A stretch of 64,000 nt of DNA from Psychromonas sp. SA13A (GCF_011378715.1 NZ_WTKU01000004.1:182224-246223), one strand, 5' to 3'. Counted from the first letter of the stretch, positions 37,563 to 47,911 are shown. Translations and numbers: made by a program. Notes: generated by a model from the letters alone, not told the origin.

Positions 37563-37733
37563 CTAAGTCTCAACTAATATTTTTAAAACAGATACGGGTA
37601 TACCGTCAACTATTCTCTCCTCTATTGTTAACTTTTTTACTACCCCACTATGTTCATTAATCATATCCAGCGCTGATTGAATTTCTACTTTACTTTGCTG
37701 TGAAATAACTACTTCTACATTATTAATAGGCAT
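37563..37733 (-). CDS. 56-aa small protein, last gene of the lipoprotein cassette
   Basis: ATG at 37733 with an excellent ribosome site (AAGGGGG, 5-base spacing), 15 bp after the stop of the 343-aa lipoprotein gene. The product is small, soluble and acidic. It starts MPINNVEVVISQQSKVEIQS and ends in a hydrophobic strand IPVSVLKILVET. No signal peptide or membrane helix. I do not recognise it. The ribosome site and tight spacing make it a real gene, probably co-expressed with the two lipoproteins. Confidence 0.7.
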   Translation of the reverse strand: MPINNVEVVISQQSKVEIQSALDMINEHSGVVKKLTIEERIVDGIPVSVLKILVET

Positions 37734-37748
37734 GATGACCCCCTTTAA

Positions 37749-38780
37749 TTAACTGTTATTAGATAACCATTTCTGAATCTTCTCAATTGTTGATTTATCG
37801 CCAAGAGATACAGTTTGATTTTTTAACAGTGACTTTTTATCATCTACGGACATATTATTGCTGAATTTTTCATCGGGTTGAGCAATCCCCATTTCAATCA
37901 TTTCTTTAAGTGCAGTGTCTAATTGTTGATCAGTAGAAAAATTATCAATGATATTATTGGCCTTTAAAGAAACCTCTTTTCCTAAATTCCGTTGTGCAGT
38001 AATTTCAGTTTTAACCTTTTTTTCAGCTGCTTCAATTAATTTTTCAGAAACTTCATCATCACCAATAATTTTAGTAATAACAGAGTTTCTAATGGTAGGA
38101 TTCGCAGCTAAATAACTAGCTGCTTTACCCGTTGCATAAAACTGAGTCACTGAAAATCCAGATTCATTTACCCCGGCGTTTTGGGAGGTACCGGTCGTCG
38201 CTATCATGGACGGAATTGACAACGTACCTGCTGTTGAATTTTCCTTAATTGGTACATAAGCAAGCTCTTTCCGTTTATATCCGAGCGCAATACTGTCTGG
38301 TGTATAACCTCTTTCAGGTGCAAAACTTGTAGTAAACCCCAGTGTTGTTTTGGTTCCAAAAAAGTAACGTTTATTATCGTCGTTAATCGTGCCTTTTATG
38401 CTGGCAGGTTTATCAATAAGTTGAGAAAAATCAACTGATTGATTATTGATTGGATTCGACTCCGAACCTAAATACTGACTCATGATGACAGCGGCATTAC
38501 CTACCCCAAAATTTTGTGAGACTCCTGCTCCAAAGACCCCCGAAGAAATACTCCCTTCCGCATTAACACTTGATAACAAAGGAAGTACTTCTCCATCTTC
38601 AGCGACCGGTGCAATACTCCCTTCATAGCGACCATAACCGACATCAAACGTAAGTGGATTGGTATCTATATCTATGGCAACCGACGTTTTAGTTACAAAT
38701 AAAATACTATCCTGCCCCAGTGAACACCCCATAAGGCTGACACATGAAAAGGTAATTAAAGCGCATCGTGTTATGCTCAT
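37749..38780 (-). CDS. Large lipoprotein of unknown function
   Basis: 343 aa. Signal peptide with lipobox LMGC (Cys19). The mature protein starts with TSVAIDIDTNPLTFDVGYGRYEG-type beta strands (quoted here in part), has Gly/Ser-rich beta segments to ~215, and a charged helical C-terminus (~235-343). The first part looks like an outer-membrane-associated beta domain. It begins 3 bp after the preceding lipoprotein gene. The family is not recognised. Confidence 0.75.
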   Translation of the reverse strand: MSITRCALITFSCVSLMGCSLGQDSILFVTKTSVAIDIDTNPLTFDVGYGRYEGSIAPVAEDGEVLPLLSSVNAEGSISSGVFGAGVSQNFGVGNAAVIMSQYLGSESNPINNQSVDFSQLIDKPASIKGTINDDNKRYFFGTKTTLGFTTSFAPERGYTPDSIALGYKRKELAYVPIKENSTAGTLSIPSMIATTGTSQNAGVNESGFSVTQFYATGKAASYLAANPTIRNSVITKIIGDDEVSEKLIEAAEKKVKTEITAQRNLGKEVSLKANNIIDNFSTDQQLDTALKEMIEMGIAQPDEKFSNNMSVDDKKSLLKNQTVSLGDKSTIEKIQKWLSNNS

Positions 38781-38783
38781 AAT

Positions 38784-39116
38784 TTACTCCTTATTTAGGT
38801 AGATGAAGGTGCAATTAATTTTTTTGAGGTAATTCAGGGTGGAGCTTTTAATATAGGAATTGTTATCGATGAAGATAGTGCAAGCATCTTTTGGCATACT
38901 TAGTTTTTTGGAATTTTGATAGCCGATTACAAAGTCATTATCTACCAAACCAATACCGACAAAATAATATTCGGTATACATACCTTCACTAGGAGCATTA
39001 ATAACATTAACAAACCCAAATTTTCGAGTAATGTTAACTTCATCATTTGAAGATACTTTGATGACAGAGCAAGAACTAATACTAGTTATTACAATAAAAA
39101 ATAAGAATACTTTCAT
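38784..39116 (-). CDS. Small lipoprotein of unknown function
   Basis: 110 aa with the ATG at 39116 behind GGAGAGGG; the longer frame to 39188 lacks a ribosome site and would hide the signal peptide. Lipobox SISSC (Cys16). The mature part (~95 residues) has a beta-rich pattern with two further Cys residues near the end (DACTIF and INCTFIY), which could form a disulphide. First gene of a three-gene cassette with the 343-aa lipoprotein and the 56-aa protein. Confidence 0.7.
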   Translation of the reverse strand: MKVFLFFIVITSISSCSVIKVSSNDEVNITRKFGFVNVINAPSEGMYTEYYFVGIGLVDNDFVIGYQNSKKLSMPKDACTIFIDNNSYIKSSTLNYLKKINCTFIYLNKE

Positions 39117-39450
39117 ACCCTCTCCAACTTTAAACATAGCCAAATTCATCGACCTTTGTTTAGCTGATATATACAGAAGTTTCTTCAAAATAGTCCAAAA
39201 TGCATTTATCTATCTAAAAACTCTCCAACGACACTCCATAAATTTACCCTAGGCCCTTATCGCTTTTATTCAACCAAACCAGACACAATATCAACTTTAG
39301 GTCACATACAAACATGTAAAATACAGTTTAAATTGTGACAAGCATCTAGTTTTGTAGATTTATATCTTGCTTATTAGAAAGGAAATTTGTAGGTATTTAT
39401 ATTGGCTATTAGTAAGTAATTTAAGTAATTCGCTTACTAATAACCAAAAA
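39117..39450. other. Spacer between the lipoprotein cassette and carB terminator
   Basis: Holds the cassette promoter by inference. AT-rich; no small gene or operator recognised. Confidence 0.4.
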
Positions 39451-39472
39451 AAGCCACTCAATTGAGTGGCTT
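39451..39472 (-). terminator. Terminator of carAB
   Basis: AAGCCACTCA-ATTGAGTGGCTT is a perfect palindrome followed on the minus strand by TTTTT. It lies 45 bp after carB. Confidence 0.9.
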
Positions 39473-39516
39473 CTTGTTAGCTATTTAAACTAGATTATTG
39501 ATTATCAAATTAATGA

Positions 39517-42500
39517 TTAACCATTAATGCGTTTATGTAGCTCTTGAACTGAACTTACTGTTGCTTCTGGTGCTGTTGGGTCAGCAGTATGAGCACGGCA
39601 AGTTGCAAATGCACCGTTTAGCGTTGTGGTGTAGTTTACTTTGTAACGTAATGCTGCACGACGTAACTGACGTGAATCTTCAATTGATACACGCCCTTCT
39701 GTTGTGTTCACAATGTATTTGTATTCACTGTTTTTAACACGGTCAAGAATGTGCGGACGACCTTCGCTCACTTTATTCACAAGGCGAGCATGAATGCCTG
39801 CATCTTGTAATACGATCATGGTGCCGTGCGTTGCATCTAGTTCAAAGCCTAAGTCCAGCATTTGTTGTGCGAGTTTAGCAACACGCTTTTTATCACTGTT
39901 ACGTACAGAGATTAAGGCGCGGCCAATTTCAGGTACTTCTTTAGTTGAACCTAATTCAGCTTTTGCATACGCTTCAGCAAAGGTAGCACCTGCACCCATT
40001 ACTTCACCTGTTGAACGCATTTCTGGGCCTAAGATTGGATCTGAGCCTGGAAATTTGTTGAACGGTAATACTACTTCTTTAACAGAGTAATACGGTGGAA
40101 TAACTTCTTCAGTAATACCAAGTTCTTTCAGCGTTTTACCCGCCATCACACTTGCGCCTATTTTAGCAATTGGCACACTGGTCGCTTTAGATACAAACGG
40201 CACAGTACGTGCTGCACGAGGGTTTACTTCAATCATGTAAACTTCGTTATCTTTAACGGCAAGCTGTGTATTCATTAAACCAACAACGCCTAACTCTAAT
40301 GCGAGGGCCTTAATGTAGCCACGCATTTCGTCTTGGATTTCAGCACTTAGTGTATAAGCAGGTAATGAACATGCAGAGTCACCAGAGTGAACACCCGCTT
40401 GCTCGATATGCTCCATGATGCCACCGATAACCACATCAGTACCGTCACAGATTGCATCGATATCAACTTCAATTGCGTCATCTAGGAAACGGTCAAGAAG
40501 AACAGGAGATTCGTTAGAAACACTTACCGCTTCTTTAAAGTAACGACGTAAATCAGTTTCGTCATAGACGATTTCCATCGCACGACCACCTAGTACATAG
40601 GAAGGACGTACAACTAACGGATAACCGATACGTGTTGCTGAAGTCACTGCTTGTTCAAGCGTGGTAACTGTATCGTTTTCTGGTTGTTTAAGGCCTAAAC
40701 GCTCAACTACTTGTTGGAAACGTTCACGGTCTTCAGCGCGGTCAATCGCTTCTGGTGAAGTACCGATGATTGGCACGCCAGCGGCTTCAAGTGCGCGAGC
40801 TAATTTAAGTGGCGTTTGACCACCGTATTGCACGATAACACCTTTAGGTTTTTCAACGCGTACGATTTCAAGCACATCTTCAAGCGTGATTGATTCAAAG
40901 TATAAACGGTCAGACGTATCGTAATCCGTTGAAACTGTCTCTGGGTTACAGTTAACCATAATCGTTTCGTAACCGTCGGCACGCATTGCTTGCGCTGCAT
41001 GTACACAACAGTAATCAAACTCAATACCTTGGCCAATACGGTTAGGACCGCCACCAATGATCATGATTTTTTCATTATCAGTTGGGTTAGCTTCACACTC
41101 TTCATCGTATGTTGAATACATGTAAGCCGTATCAGATGAAAACTCTGCAGCACAGGTATCAACACGTTTGTAAACTGGATGTAGATCAAACTTCTCACGT
41201 AATTTACGTACTTCAGTTTCAGATGAACCAATCACAGTAGCGATACGGCTATCGGCAAAACCTTTACGTTTTAATTTACGTAATGTGTCCGCATCTAAAG
41301 AACGTAAACCGCCTTCAGCTAGTTTTTTCTCTTCTAAGATTAAATCTTCGATTTGAACCAGGAACCAGTTATCGATCATAGTGATATTATGAATTTCTTC
41401 CATCGTCATACCTAAACGGAATGCATCACCGATGTACCAAATACGCTCAGCACCAGCTTCACGTAGTTCGTATAATACTTTGTCTTTTGCGCCAGCATCG
41501 TTTAAATCAACCATTGGGCTGAAACCATCAGCGCCCACTTCTAAACCACGAAGTGCTTTTTGTAATGATTCTTGTTGGTTACGGCCAATCGCCATTACTT
41601 CGCCAACTGATTTCATTTGTGTTGTTAAACGCGAGTTAGAGTTTGCGAATTTTTCAAAGTTAAAACGCGGGATCTTAGTAACAACGTAATCGATTGTTGG
41701 TTCAAATGATGCTGGTGTTTTACCGCCAGTAATATCATTTTGCAATTCATCAAGCGTGTAACCAATCGCAAGTTTTGCAGCGATTTTAGCGATAGGGAAA
41801 CCCGTTGCTTTAGACGCTAGTGCAGATGAACGTGATACACGTGGGTTCATTTCAATTAGAACCATACGGCCGTCTGCAGGGTTGATACCAAACTGAACGT
41901 TTGAGCCACCAGTTTCAACACCAATTTCACGTAATACAGCTAAAGAAGCGTTACGCATTAGTTGGTATTCTTTGTCTGTTAGTGTTTGCGCAGGTGCAAC
42001 GGTAATTGAGTCCCCCGTATGAATCCCCATTGGGTCAAAGTTTTCAATCGCACAAACAATGATACAGTTATCATTTTTGTCGCGAACCACTTCCATTTCA
42101 TACTCTTTCCAGCCAATTAATGATTCATCAATCAATAATTCACTCGTTGGAGAAAGGTCTAACCCGTTTGAACAAATATCGTCAAATTCTTCTTTGTTGT
42201 ACGCGATACCACCGCCTGTTCCACCCATAGTGAATGAAGGGCGAATAATACAAGGGAAGCCAACCATGTCTAATACACCGTAAGCTTCTTCCATTGTATG
42301 TGCGATACCTGCACGTGGACATTCAAGTCCAATTTTCTTCATGGCTTTATCAAAACGACTACGGTCTTCAGCTTTATCAATTGCATCCGCTGTTGCGCCA
42401 ATCATTTCAACATTGTATTTCGCTAAAATACCTTTTTCTTCAAGCTCTAATGCACAGTTAAGCGCCGTTTGGCCACCCATTGTTGGTAATACTGCACATG

Positions 42501-42747
42501 GGCGCTCTTTAGCGATAATTTTCTCAACCACTTGCCAGTGAATGGGTTCGATGTAAGTCGCATCGGCCATTTCTGGATCTGTCATGATGGTTGCAGGGTT
42601 AGAGTTTACCAAGACAACACGGTAACCTTCTTCTTTTAACGCTTTACAAGCTTGTGCGCCTGAGTAATCAAACTCACAGGCTTGACCGATAACAATCGGT
42701 CCAGCACCAATGATGAGGATAGTTTTTAAGTCATTACGTTTTGGCAT
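39517..42747 (-). CDS. carB: Carbamoyl-phosphate synthase large subunit
   Basis: 1076 aa, close to E. coli CarB (1073). Two homologous ATP-grasp halves are visible (each with an [11 protein letters not shown] or [12 protein letters not shown] type start) and a C-terminal MGS-like allosteric domain after ~935. With CarA it makes carbamoyl phosphate from glutamine-derived ammonia, bicarbonate and 2 ATP for arginine and pyrimidine synthesis. It is 54 bp after carA on the same transcript. Confidence 0.98.
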   Translation of the reverse strand: MPKRNDLKTILIIGAGPIVIGQACEFDYSGAQACKALKEEGYRVVLVNSNPATIMTDPEMADATYIEPIHWQVVEKIIAKERPCAVLPTMGGQTALNCALELEEKGILAKYNVEMIGATADAIDKAEDRSRFDKAMKKIGLECPRAGIAHTMEEAYGVLDMVGFPCIIRPSFTMGGTGGGIAYNKEEFDDICSNGLDLSPTSELLIDESLIGWKEYEMEVVRDKNDNCIIVCAIENFDPMGIHTGDSITVAPAQTLTDKEYQLMRNASLAVLREIGVETGGSNVQFGINPADGRMVLIEMNPRVSRSSALASKATGFPIAKIAAKLAIGYTLDELQNDITGGKTPASFEPTIDYVVTKIPRFNFEKFANSNSRLTTQMKSVGEVMAIGRNQQESLQKALRGLEVGADGFSPMVDLNDAGAKDKVLYELREAGAERIWYIGDAFRLGMTMEEIHNITMIDNWFLVQIEDLILEEKKLAEGGLRSLDADTLRKLKRKGFADSRIATVIGSSETEVRKLREKFDLHPVYKRVDTCAAEFSSDTAYMYSTYDEECEANPTDNEKIMIIGGGPNRIGQGIEFDYCCVHAAQAMRADGYETIMVNCNPETVSTDYDTSDRLYFESITLEDVLEIVRVEKPKGVIVQYGGQTPLKLARALEAAGVPIIGTSPEAIDRAEDRERFQQVVERLGLKQPENDTVTTLEQAVTSATRIGYPLVVRPSYVLGGRAMEIVYDETDLRRYFKEAVSVSNESPVLLDRFLDDAIEVDIDAICDGTDVVIGGIMEHIEQAGVHSGDSACSLPAYTLSAEIQDEMRGYIKALALELGVVGLMNTQLAVKDNEVYMIEVNPRAARTVPFVSKATSVPIAKIGASVMAGKTLKELGITEEVIPPYYSVKEVVLPFNKFPGSDPILGPEMRSTGEVMGAGATFAEAYAKAELGSTKEVPEIGRALISVRNSDKKRVAKLAQQMLDLGFELDATHGTMIVLQDAGIHARLVNKVSEGRPHILDRVKNSEYKYIVNTTEGRVSIEDSRQLRRAALRYKVNYTTTLNGAFATCRAHTADPTAPEATVSSVQELHKRING

Positions 42748-42801
42748 CTGAATTACCTTTAATATCTGTTCTATGTATTCGAAAACAAGTGTTCTGATTA
42801 A

Positions 42802-43938
42802 CTAAGCGTTTTTGTACTGTTCAATCAATTCAATAAAGTGATCAAATAAAGGCGCTGCATCATGTGGGCCAGGGCTCGCTTCCGGATGACCTTGGAAACT
42901 AAATGCCGCTTTATCAGTACGATGAATACCTTGTAATGAACCATCAAACAATGACACATGCGTCGCACGTAAATTTGCCGGTAAGGTTGCTGCATCAGCC
43001 GCAAAACCATGGTTTTGTGCAGTGATCATAACAACATCACGCTCTAAATCTTTCACAGGGTGATTAGCACCGTGATGACCAAATTTCATTTTCACTGTTT
43101 TTGCACCACTTGCTAATGCAAGTAACTGATGCCCTAAACAGATACCAAATACTGGAATATCAGTTTTTAGAATTTCTTGGATTGCTTCAATCGCGTAAGT
43201 ACATGGTTCTGGATCACCAGGGCCATTAGATAAGAAGATACCGTCTGGATTCATTGCTAACACTTCAGATGCAGGTGTTTGTGCAGGTACCACGGTTAAC
43301 TTACAATCGCGGTCAGCTAACATACGTAAAATATTACGTTTAACGCCATAATCATAGGCAACAACATGGTATTTACAATCTGTTTTGGGCTCTGGTAATC
43401 CACCTGTTAACGTCCAGCTACCTTGTGACCATTCAAATGATTCTGAAGTTGTCACTTCTTTAGCTAAGTCCATCCCTTTTAAGCCAGGGAAAGCTTTCGC
43501 TTGTGCCAGTGCAGCAGCTTCATCGATATTTTCACCAGCAATAATACAACCTGCTTGCGCGCCCTTTTCACGTAAAATACGCGTTAGTTTACGTGTATCG
43601 ATATCAGCAATACCCACTACATTACGTGTGGTTAAGTATTCGCTTAAAGATGCTTGACTACGGAAGTTGCTTGCTAGAAGAGGTAAATCACGAATAACAA
43701 GACCACATGCATGAATTGATGGGGATTCTTCGTCTTCGTCGTTGGTGCCGGTGTTGCCGATGTGGGGGTAAGTGAGTGTAACGATTTGTCGTGCATAGGA
43801 TGGATCAGTCAGAATTTCTTGGTAGCCTGTCATTGACGTGTTGAAAACAACCTCACCAACAGAACTCCCATGAGCGCCAATTGATACGCCTTTAAAAACA
43901 GTCCCATCTTCCAATACCAGTATGGCAGAATGACTCAA
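42802..43938 (-). CDS. carA: Carbamoyl-phosphate synthase small (glutaminase) subunit
   Basis: 378 aa with the TTG at 43938 as start: GGAGG lies 5 bases upstream and the product then begins (M)[16 protein letters not shown] like other CarA proteins. An ATG at 43950 overlaps the ribosome site. The C-terminal class-I amidotransferase has the nucleophile motif [13 protein letters not shown], and His/Glu at the [11 protein letters not shown] segment. It passes ammonia from glutamine to CarB. A TTG start, if confirmed, would lower translation. Confidence 0.96.
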   Translation of the reverse strand: MSHSAILVLEDGTVFKGVSIGAHGSSVGEVVFNTSMTGYQEILTDPSYARQIVTLTYPHIGNTGTNDEDEESPSIHACGLVIRDLPLLASNFRSQASLSEYLTTRNVVGIADIDTRKLTRILREKGAQAGCIIAGENIDEAAALAQAKAFPGLKGMDLAKEVTTSESFEWSQGSWTLTGGLPEPKTDCKYHVVAYDYGVKRNILRMLADRDCKLTVVPAQTPASEVLAMNPDGIFLSNGPGDPEPCTYAIEAIQEILKTDIPVFGICLGHQLLALASGAKTVKMKFGHHGANHPVKDLERDVVMITAQNHGFAADAATLPANLRATHVSLFDGSLQGIHRTDKAAFSFQGHPEASPGPHDAAPLFDHFIELIEQYKNA

Positions 43939-44103
43939 GTTAACCTCCATGAATAGCAAATAAATAAAAATTTATATAATCTGAGTGAGGCCATGCAGAG
44001 CATTTTTTCACCAGAAAATAGTAAAATTTGGCAAATTCCGCGTATTTTATAGATCTTCTGTGACGTTGGCCATTTAATTTTTAATTTTTTGTAAAAAAAA
44101 TTA

Positions 44104-44121
44104 CATAAATCTCAATTCATT
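44104..44121 (-). promoter_or_regulatory. Candidate ArgR box upstream of carA
   Basis: On the minus strand AATGAATTGAGATTTATG matches the ARG-box consensus TNTGAATWWWWATTCANW with few mismatches. It lies ~165 bp before carA. ArgR commonly represses carAB, but the match is weak. Confidence 0.35.
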
Positions 44122-44246
44122 TATCGCTATAAATATGTTAGCAAATGCTAGAAAAGTTACGGAGATCAAGTTTCGTTTATTTTAGTGCTCGAACAGCTAG
44201 AAATTAATGACAGTGGAGATAAAGAAGAGTAGCGTTGAGGGGGAAA

Positions 44247-44289
44247 TAACGGTTACTGAATATAGTTTAATCAATCAATAACCGTTTGA
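44247..44289. other. Inverted repeat beyond the small gene at 44293
   Basis: AACGGTTA and TAACCGTT pair across a 27-base loop. On the plus strand it is followed by TGATTTTT. It may terminate transcription between the 38-aa gene and carA, but the loop is large. Confidence 0.35.
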
Positions 44290-44292
44290 TTT

Positions 44293-44409
44293 TTAAGACA
44301 GTACTTTAATTAAAGTTAAAGTAGCTGGCAAGGTTGGGATCAAAAACACAACCAATAAACCAAGAAAATGACGTAGGCTATATGGGTCTTTAAAATTTTC
44401 TTCTGACAC
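44293..44409 (-). CDS. Candidate 38-aa single-pass membrane peptide
   Basis: GTG at 44409 with a good ribosome site (AAGGAAG, 5-base spacing) and stop at 44293. A polar N-terminus (SEENFKDPYSLRHF) precedes one hydrophobic helix (GLLVVFLIPTLPATLTLI). Divergent from pepD, with FNR-type sites in the gap. Small membrane proteins under FNR control are known in gammaproteobacteria. I do not recognise this one. Confidence 0.6.
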   Translation of the reverse strand: MSEENFKDPYSLRHFLGLLVVFLIPTLPATLTLIKVLS

Positions 44410-44438
44410 GGTAACTTCCTTAACTTAAAATAGATAAA

Positions 44439-44452
44439 TTGATTTAGATCAA
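44439..44452. promoter_or_regulatory. FNR box
   Basis: TTGAT-ttag-ATCAA is a perfect match to the FNR consensus TTGATNNNNATCAA. It lies 30 bp from the small membrane gene (minus) and 83 bp from pepD (plus). For pepD a start at ~44487 would put it at about -41, the activating position. Confidence 0.7.
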
Positions 44453-44469
44453 TGTTATTGTAACGTAAA

Positions 44470-44484
44470 TTGATTGAAAATCAA
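44470..44484. promoter_or_regulatory. Second FNR-like dyad
   Basis: TTGAT-tgaaa-ATCAA has the same half-sites with a 5-base instead of a 4-base spacer. FNR binds such a spacing poorly, so this could be a decayed site or a chance repeat. Confidence 0.35.
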
Positions 44485-44534
44485 ACTAAGTAAAACTGAG
44501 GTTATTCTTCTTTAAAGTGGTAAAAGGTCTATTT

Positions 44535-45992
44535 ATGCAACAATTACAATCACATCACGCTGCACCAGTCTGGTCATTCTTTGAAAAAATATGCGAAATC
44601 CCTCATCCTTCTAAGCATGAAAAGCAATTAACTGATTGGATTACTAATTGGGCACAATCAAAAAATATTGACTGTAAAATGGACAAAATAGGCAATTTAA
44701 TACTTAAAAAATCAGCTTCTAAAGGGTTTGAAGACAAGACCCCTGTAATCCTACAATGTCACCTAGATATGGTGCCGCAAAAAAATAACGATAAAGTGCA
44801 TGATTTTTTAACCGATCCAATCATTCCAATTGTAGATGGAGAATGGTTACGTGCAGACAATACAACTTTAGGTGCAGACAATGGCGTAGGTATGGCCTCT
44901 TGTTTAGCTGTTTTAGATGATGACAGCTTAGAACATGGTCCTATTGAAGTATTGATCACCACCGATGAAGAAACAGGCATGACCGGTGCATTTGGTTTAG
45001 AAGCAGGCGTATTGAACGGAAAAATTTTAATCAACACCGATTCAGAGCAAGAAGGTGAATTATACGTGGGCTGTGCAGGCGGTGTAAATGTTAACGTATT
45101 GCTCCCCTTTGAAAAAATGGAACCAGATAGTGCAGACAGTGCTTATGAAATCACTATTTCAGGATTTAAAGGCGGCCATTCCGGCGTAGATATCAATTTA
45201 GGCCGTGCCAATGCGATTAAAGAATTAGCATCGATACTTGATGACTTAGACGCAGCACCCTTTTTAATCTCTTCATTTTCCGGCGGTAGCTTACGCAATG
45301 CGATTCCTCGTGAAGCGACCGCAGTAATAGTTTGTGATCAGCAATATCAAAATAGTATTGATACAGTAATCAGTACCTTAAAAATTAAACTTAATGATAA
45401 ATTCAAAGAAAGTGAGAGTAATTTTACACTTAGTATTAAATCTTGCGCTTTACCGAGTTCAGTTTTAACACACAGTAGTCATGAAAATTTACTAAAAGCA
45501 TTACTGACCTGTAGAAACGGCGTATTTGCGATGGATGATAACTTTCCTAATGTAGTAGAAACGTCAAGTAACTTAGGCGTGATCACACAAAAAACCGGTG
45601 CGGTGAATCATTTTGCCATTCAAGTATTAGTTCGTTCACAAGTAGAAGCTGACAAGCAACATCAAGCCGATTTAATGGCAGAGCATTTTCAACAGTTCAA
45701 TGCTCGCGTAGCAAAGGAAGGAAATTACCCAGGTTGGACACCCAATAAGCAATCGACAATATATAAAACCATGGAGAACGAGTATCAACGCTTATTTGAT
45801 AAAAAGCCTAAAACAATGGTCATACACGCAGGATTGGAATGTGGTTTATTCAGCGACAAATACCCGTACTGGGATATGATTTCATTTGGTCCGACGATTA
45901 AATTCCCACACAGCCCCGATGAGAAAGTACACATAGCCTCAGTAGATAATTACTGGTCACTATTAAAAGCCACTCTAAAAGCTATTGATTAA
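44535..45992 (+). CDS. pepD: Aminoacyl-histidine dipeptidase (peptidase D)
   Basis: 485 aa with the ATG at 44535 behind AAAAGG; an in-frame start at 44517 lacks one. E. coli PepD is 485 aa. M20-family landmarks are ILQCHLDMVPQ (metal His/Asp), LGADNGVGMA (bridging Asp), TTDEETGMTGA (catalytic Glu plus metal Glu) and GFKGGHSGVDI (dimer/substrate His). It hydrolyses Xaa-His and other dipeptides in the cytoplasm using two zinc ions. An FNR box lies upstream, suggesting oxygen-dependent control. Confidence 0.96.
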   Translation: MQQLQSHHAAPVWSFFEKICEIPHPSKHEKQLTDWITNWAQSKNIDCKMDKIGNLILKKSASKGFEDKTPVILQCHLDMVPQKNNDKVHDFLTDPIIPIVDGEWLRADNTTLGADNGVGMASCLAVLDDDSLEHGPIEVLITTDEETGMTGAFGLEAGVLNGKILINTDSEQEGELYVGCAGGVNVNVLLPFEKMEPDSADSAYEITISGFKGGHSGVDINLGRANAIKELASILDDLDAAPFLISSFSGGSLRNAIPREATAVIVCDQQYQNSIDTVISTLKIKLNDKFKESESNFTLSIKSCALPSSVLTHSSHENLLKALLTCRNGVFAMDDNFPNVVETSSNLGVITQKTGAVNHFAIQVLVRSQVEADKQHQADLMAEHFQQFNARVAKEGNYPGWTPNKQSTIYKTMENEYQRLFDKKPKTMVIHAGLECGLFSDKYPYWDMISFGPTIKFPHSPDEKVHIASVDNYWSLLKATLKAID

Positions 45993-46030
45993 ATAAGTAA
46001 GCGGTTGCTTGGTTTAGATTCAAAAGACTC

Positions 46031-46196
46031 AAGCAACCACAAAGCCTCTACGCTGCACAGAGAGCACGAAGAAAAGCTAAATAATAAAGGTAGGATAAAG
46101 CTGAAAAAACTAAGATATTAAATATAAAACTTTAACTTTTTCATTATTTACAAAGCTTTTGATTTTACCTTCTTCACCCTTCGTGCCTTCGTGGTT
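46031..46196. repeat. CACGAAG-type repeat, array A copy 1
   Basis: Left end GCAACCACAAAGCCTCTACG and right end CCTTCGTGCCTTCGTGGTT: the ends are inverted relative to each other. Inside, a GCACGAAGAAAAG motif faces CTTCTTCACCCTTCGTGC. The left end carries one change (CACAAAG for CACGAAG). Confidence 0.85.
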
Positions 46197-46240
46197 AATT
46201 GCCTTTATCTTTTGATTTTCGCTTTTATCTTAAAACAAAA

Positions 46241-46400
46241 GCAACCACGAAGCCGCTACGCTGCACAAAGAGCACGAAGAAAAGCTAAAACAGCAAAAAT
46301 AAGATACAACCTCAAAGTAATGGATATAAAAGATGTAAGTTTTTTTATTCTTTAAAAGGTTTCGATCTTACCTTCTTCACCCTTCGTGCCTTCGTGGTCA
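46241..46400. repeat. CACGAAG-type repeat, array A copy 2
   Basis: Same architecture as copy 1. Left end GCAACCACGAAGCCGCTACG, right end TTCGTGCCTTCGTGGT. Interior sequence differs from the neighbours except near the ends. Confidence 0.9.
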
Positions 46401-46424
46401 ACCGCTTTTGACCTTAAAAACCAA

Positions 46425-46567
46425 AGCAACCACGAAGCCGCTCCGCTGCACAGAGAGCACGAAGAAAAGCTAAACAGTGAAAAAACTTAAGTAAGTATAA
46501 AAAGCTTAAATGCTTTTATTACTGACCTTTTGATTTTACCTTCTTCACCCTTCGTGCCTTCGTGGTT
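46425..46567. repeat. CACGAAG-type repeat, array A copy 3
   Basis: Same ends. The flank after this copy (TTAATTGCCTTTATC and onward ~40 bp) is the same as that after copy 1, which points to duplication of unit plus flank. Confidence 0.9.
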
Positions 46568-46611
46568 AATTGCCTTTATCTTTTGATTTTCGCTTTTATC
46601 TTAAAACCAAA

Positions 46612-46754
46612 GCAACCACGAAGCCGCTGCACTGCACAGAGAGCTCGAAGAAAAGCTAAAAAATAAAGGCCAAACAACTAACGGACTTAAATATCAATGC
46701 AATACTTATAAAGGCTTTGATCTTACCTTCTTTACTCTTCTTGCCTTCGTGGTT
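46612..46754. repeat. CACGAAG-type repeat, array A copy 4
   Basis: The most diverged copy: GAGCTCGAAG replaces GAGCACGAAG, and the right end reads TTTACTCTTCTTGCC. It lies just before the 3' end of the peptidase gene. Confidence 0.85.
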
Positions 46755-46807
46755 AATTGCTTGTTATTTTAACCTTGCCACTTTTAGCTTTATGTTTAAA
46801 AATCACT

Positions 46808-47764
46808 TTACCTTAACGTTAGCGAACCGCTTGATGTGCTAAGCAATTCTCCTAAACCTTCACCGATTGATAAACCAAGGCTTTTAGTAAAGCTTTCTAA
46901 TTTTGATTCCTTAAATGAATAATCAACAATCTCTTCCGCTTTAATCACCTCTCTTGCAACATAACCGGGGCTACCTAAACCATCAATTAACCCTAATGCT
47001 AAAGCTTGTTCACCATTCCAAATCAAACCAGAATAAAGATCTTTATTATCCTTAACTAAACGGTCGCCACGGCCTTCTTCTACTACTTTAATAAACTGTT
47101 TATGCGTACTATCTAACACCCCTTGCCAGAACTCAGCTTCCTCCGCTTTAGCCGGTGAAAAAGGGTCCAAAAATGCTTTATGTTCACCAGAAGTATAATG
47201 ACGACGTTCAACGCCCACTTTCTCCATCAAGTCAACAAATCCAAAACTCGATGCAGTCACACCAATAGAACCCACTAAACTAGATTTATCAGCATAAATT
47301 TGGTCCGCTGCTACCGCCATGTAATAACCACCCGACGCACCTAACTCAGCAATCACAGCATATAGTTTTTTATCAGGATAAATGCCACGTAAGCGTTTTA
47401 TTTCATCGTTAACATAACCCGATTGCACTGGACTACCGCCGGGACTATTAATCACTAACATTACCGCTTTTGATTGTTCATTTTTAAAAGCCGCTCTTAA
47501 GGCACTCGCAATATTATTAGCGTTGGCTTCTTCATCAGCAGCAATAACACCATTCACCACCACCATCGCGGTATGAGGTTGTTGATTCTTCTTCTCTTTA
47601 TCCAACACTCCCGTGTTCATAAATAAAAAAAGTGCGACAAATAAATAGGTAAAAGTTAACAGTTTAAAAAATATCCCCCAACGACGGGTTCTTTTTTGCT
47701 CTTTGAAGGTTTCTTTCATAAAACCAGATAGCCACTTTTGTTGATTATTTTCAGGCTCTTGCAT
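46808..47764 (-). CDS. S49-family signal peptide peptidase
   Basis: 318 aa, the short (36-kDa type) form. One N-terminal membrane helix (~30-50). The protease core has VINSPGGSPVQSG, the nucleophile Ser in LGASGGYYMA and the likely general-base Lys in GEHKAFLDPF. It degrades cleaved signal peptides or other membrane-embedded segments at the periplasmic face. It could be called sppA or sohB-like; length and motif order fit the short SppA form better. Convergent with pepD across array A. Confidence 0.88.
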   Translation of the reverse strand: MQEPENNQQKWLSGFMKETFKEQKRTRRWGIFFKLLTFTYLFVALFLFMNTGVLDKEKKNQQPHTAMVVVNGVIAADEEANANNIASALRAAFKNEQSKAVMLVINSPGGSPVQSGYVNDEIKRLRGIYPDKKLYAVIAELGASGGYYMAVAADQIYADKSSLVGSIGVTASSFGFVDLMEKVGVERRHYTSGEHKAFLDPFSPAKAEEAEFWQGVLDSTHKQFIKVVEEGRGDRLVKDNKDLYSGLIWNGEQALALGLIDGLGSPGYVAREVIKAEEIVDYSFKESKLESFTKSLGLSIGEGLGELLSTSSGSLTLR

Positions 47765-47911
47765 TGTTGATTCTCACTATAGGAATGGGTTAGCTATTCA
47801 ACCCGTAATTAATCGTAAATTCAAGATAAATGTTACCCTTGGCTATTGTAAAAATATAGACATAGGTCATACTTTCAGATTACTTAAAGAGATCCAAAGG
47901 AATAAGAAATC

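Noticed and set aside
42825..43010. Frames on the other reading phases of carAB, potABCD, the glp operon and the NCS2/AGCS genes
   Set aside because: All are shadows of strongly recognised genes and show no independent ribosome site or family signature.
46031..46754. CRISPR array
   Set aside because: The recurring units are 140-165 bp with inverted ends; there are no 25-40-bp direct repeats with equal-length unique spacers and no cas genes nearby.
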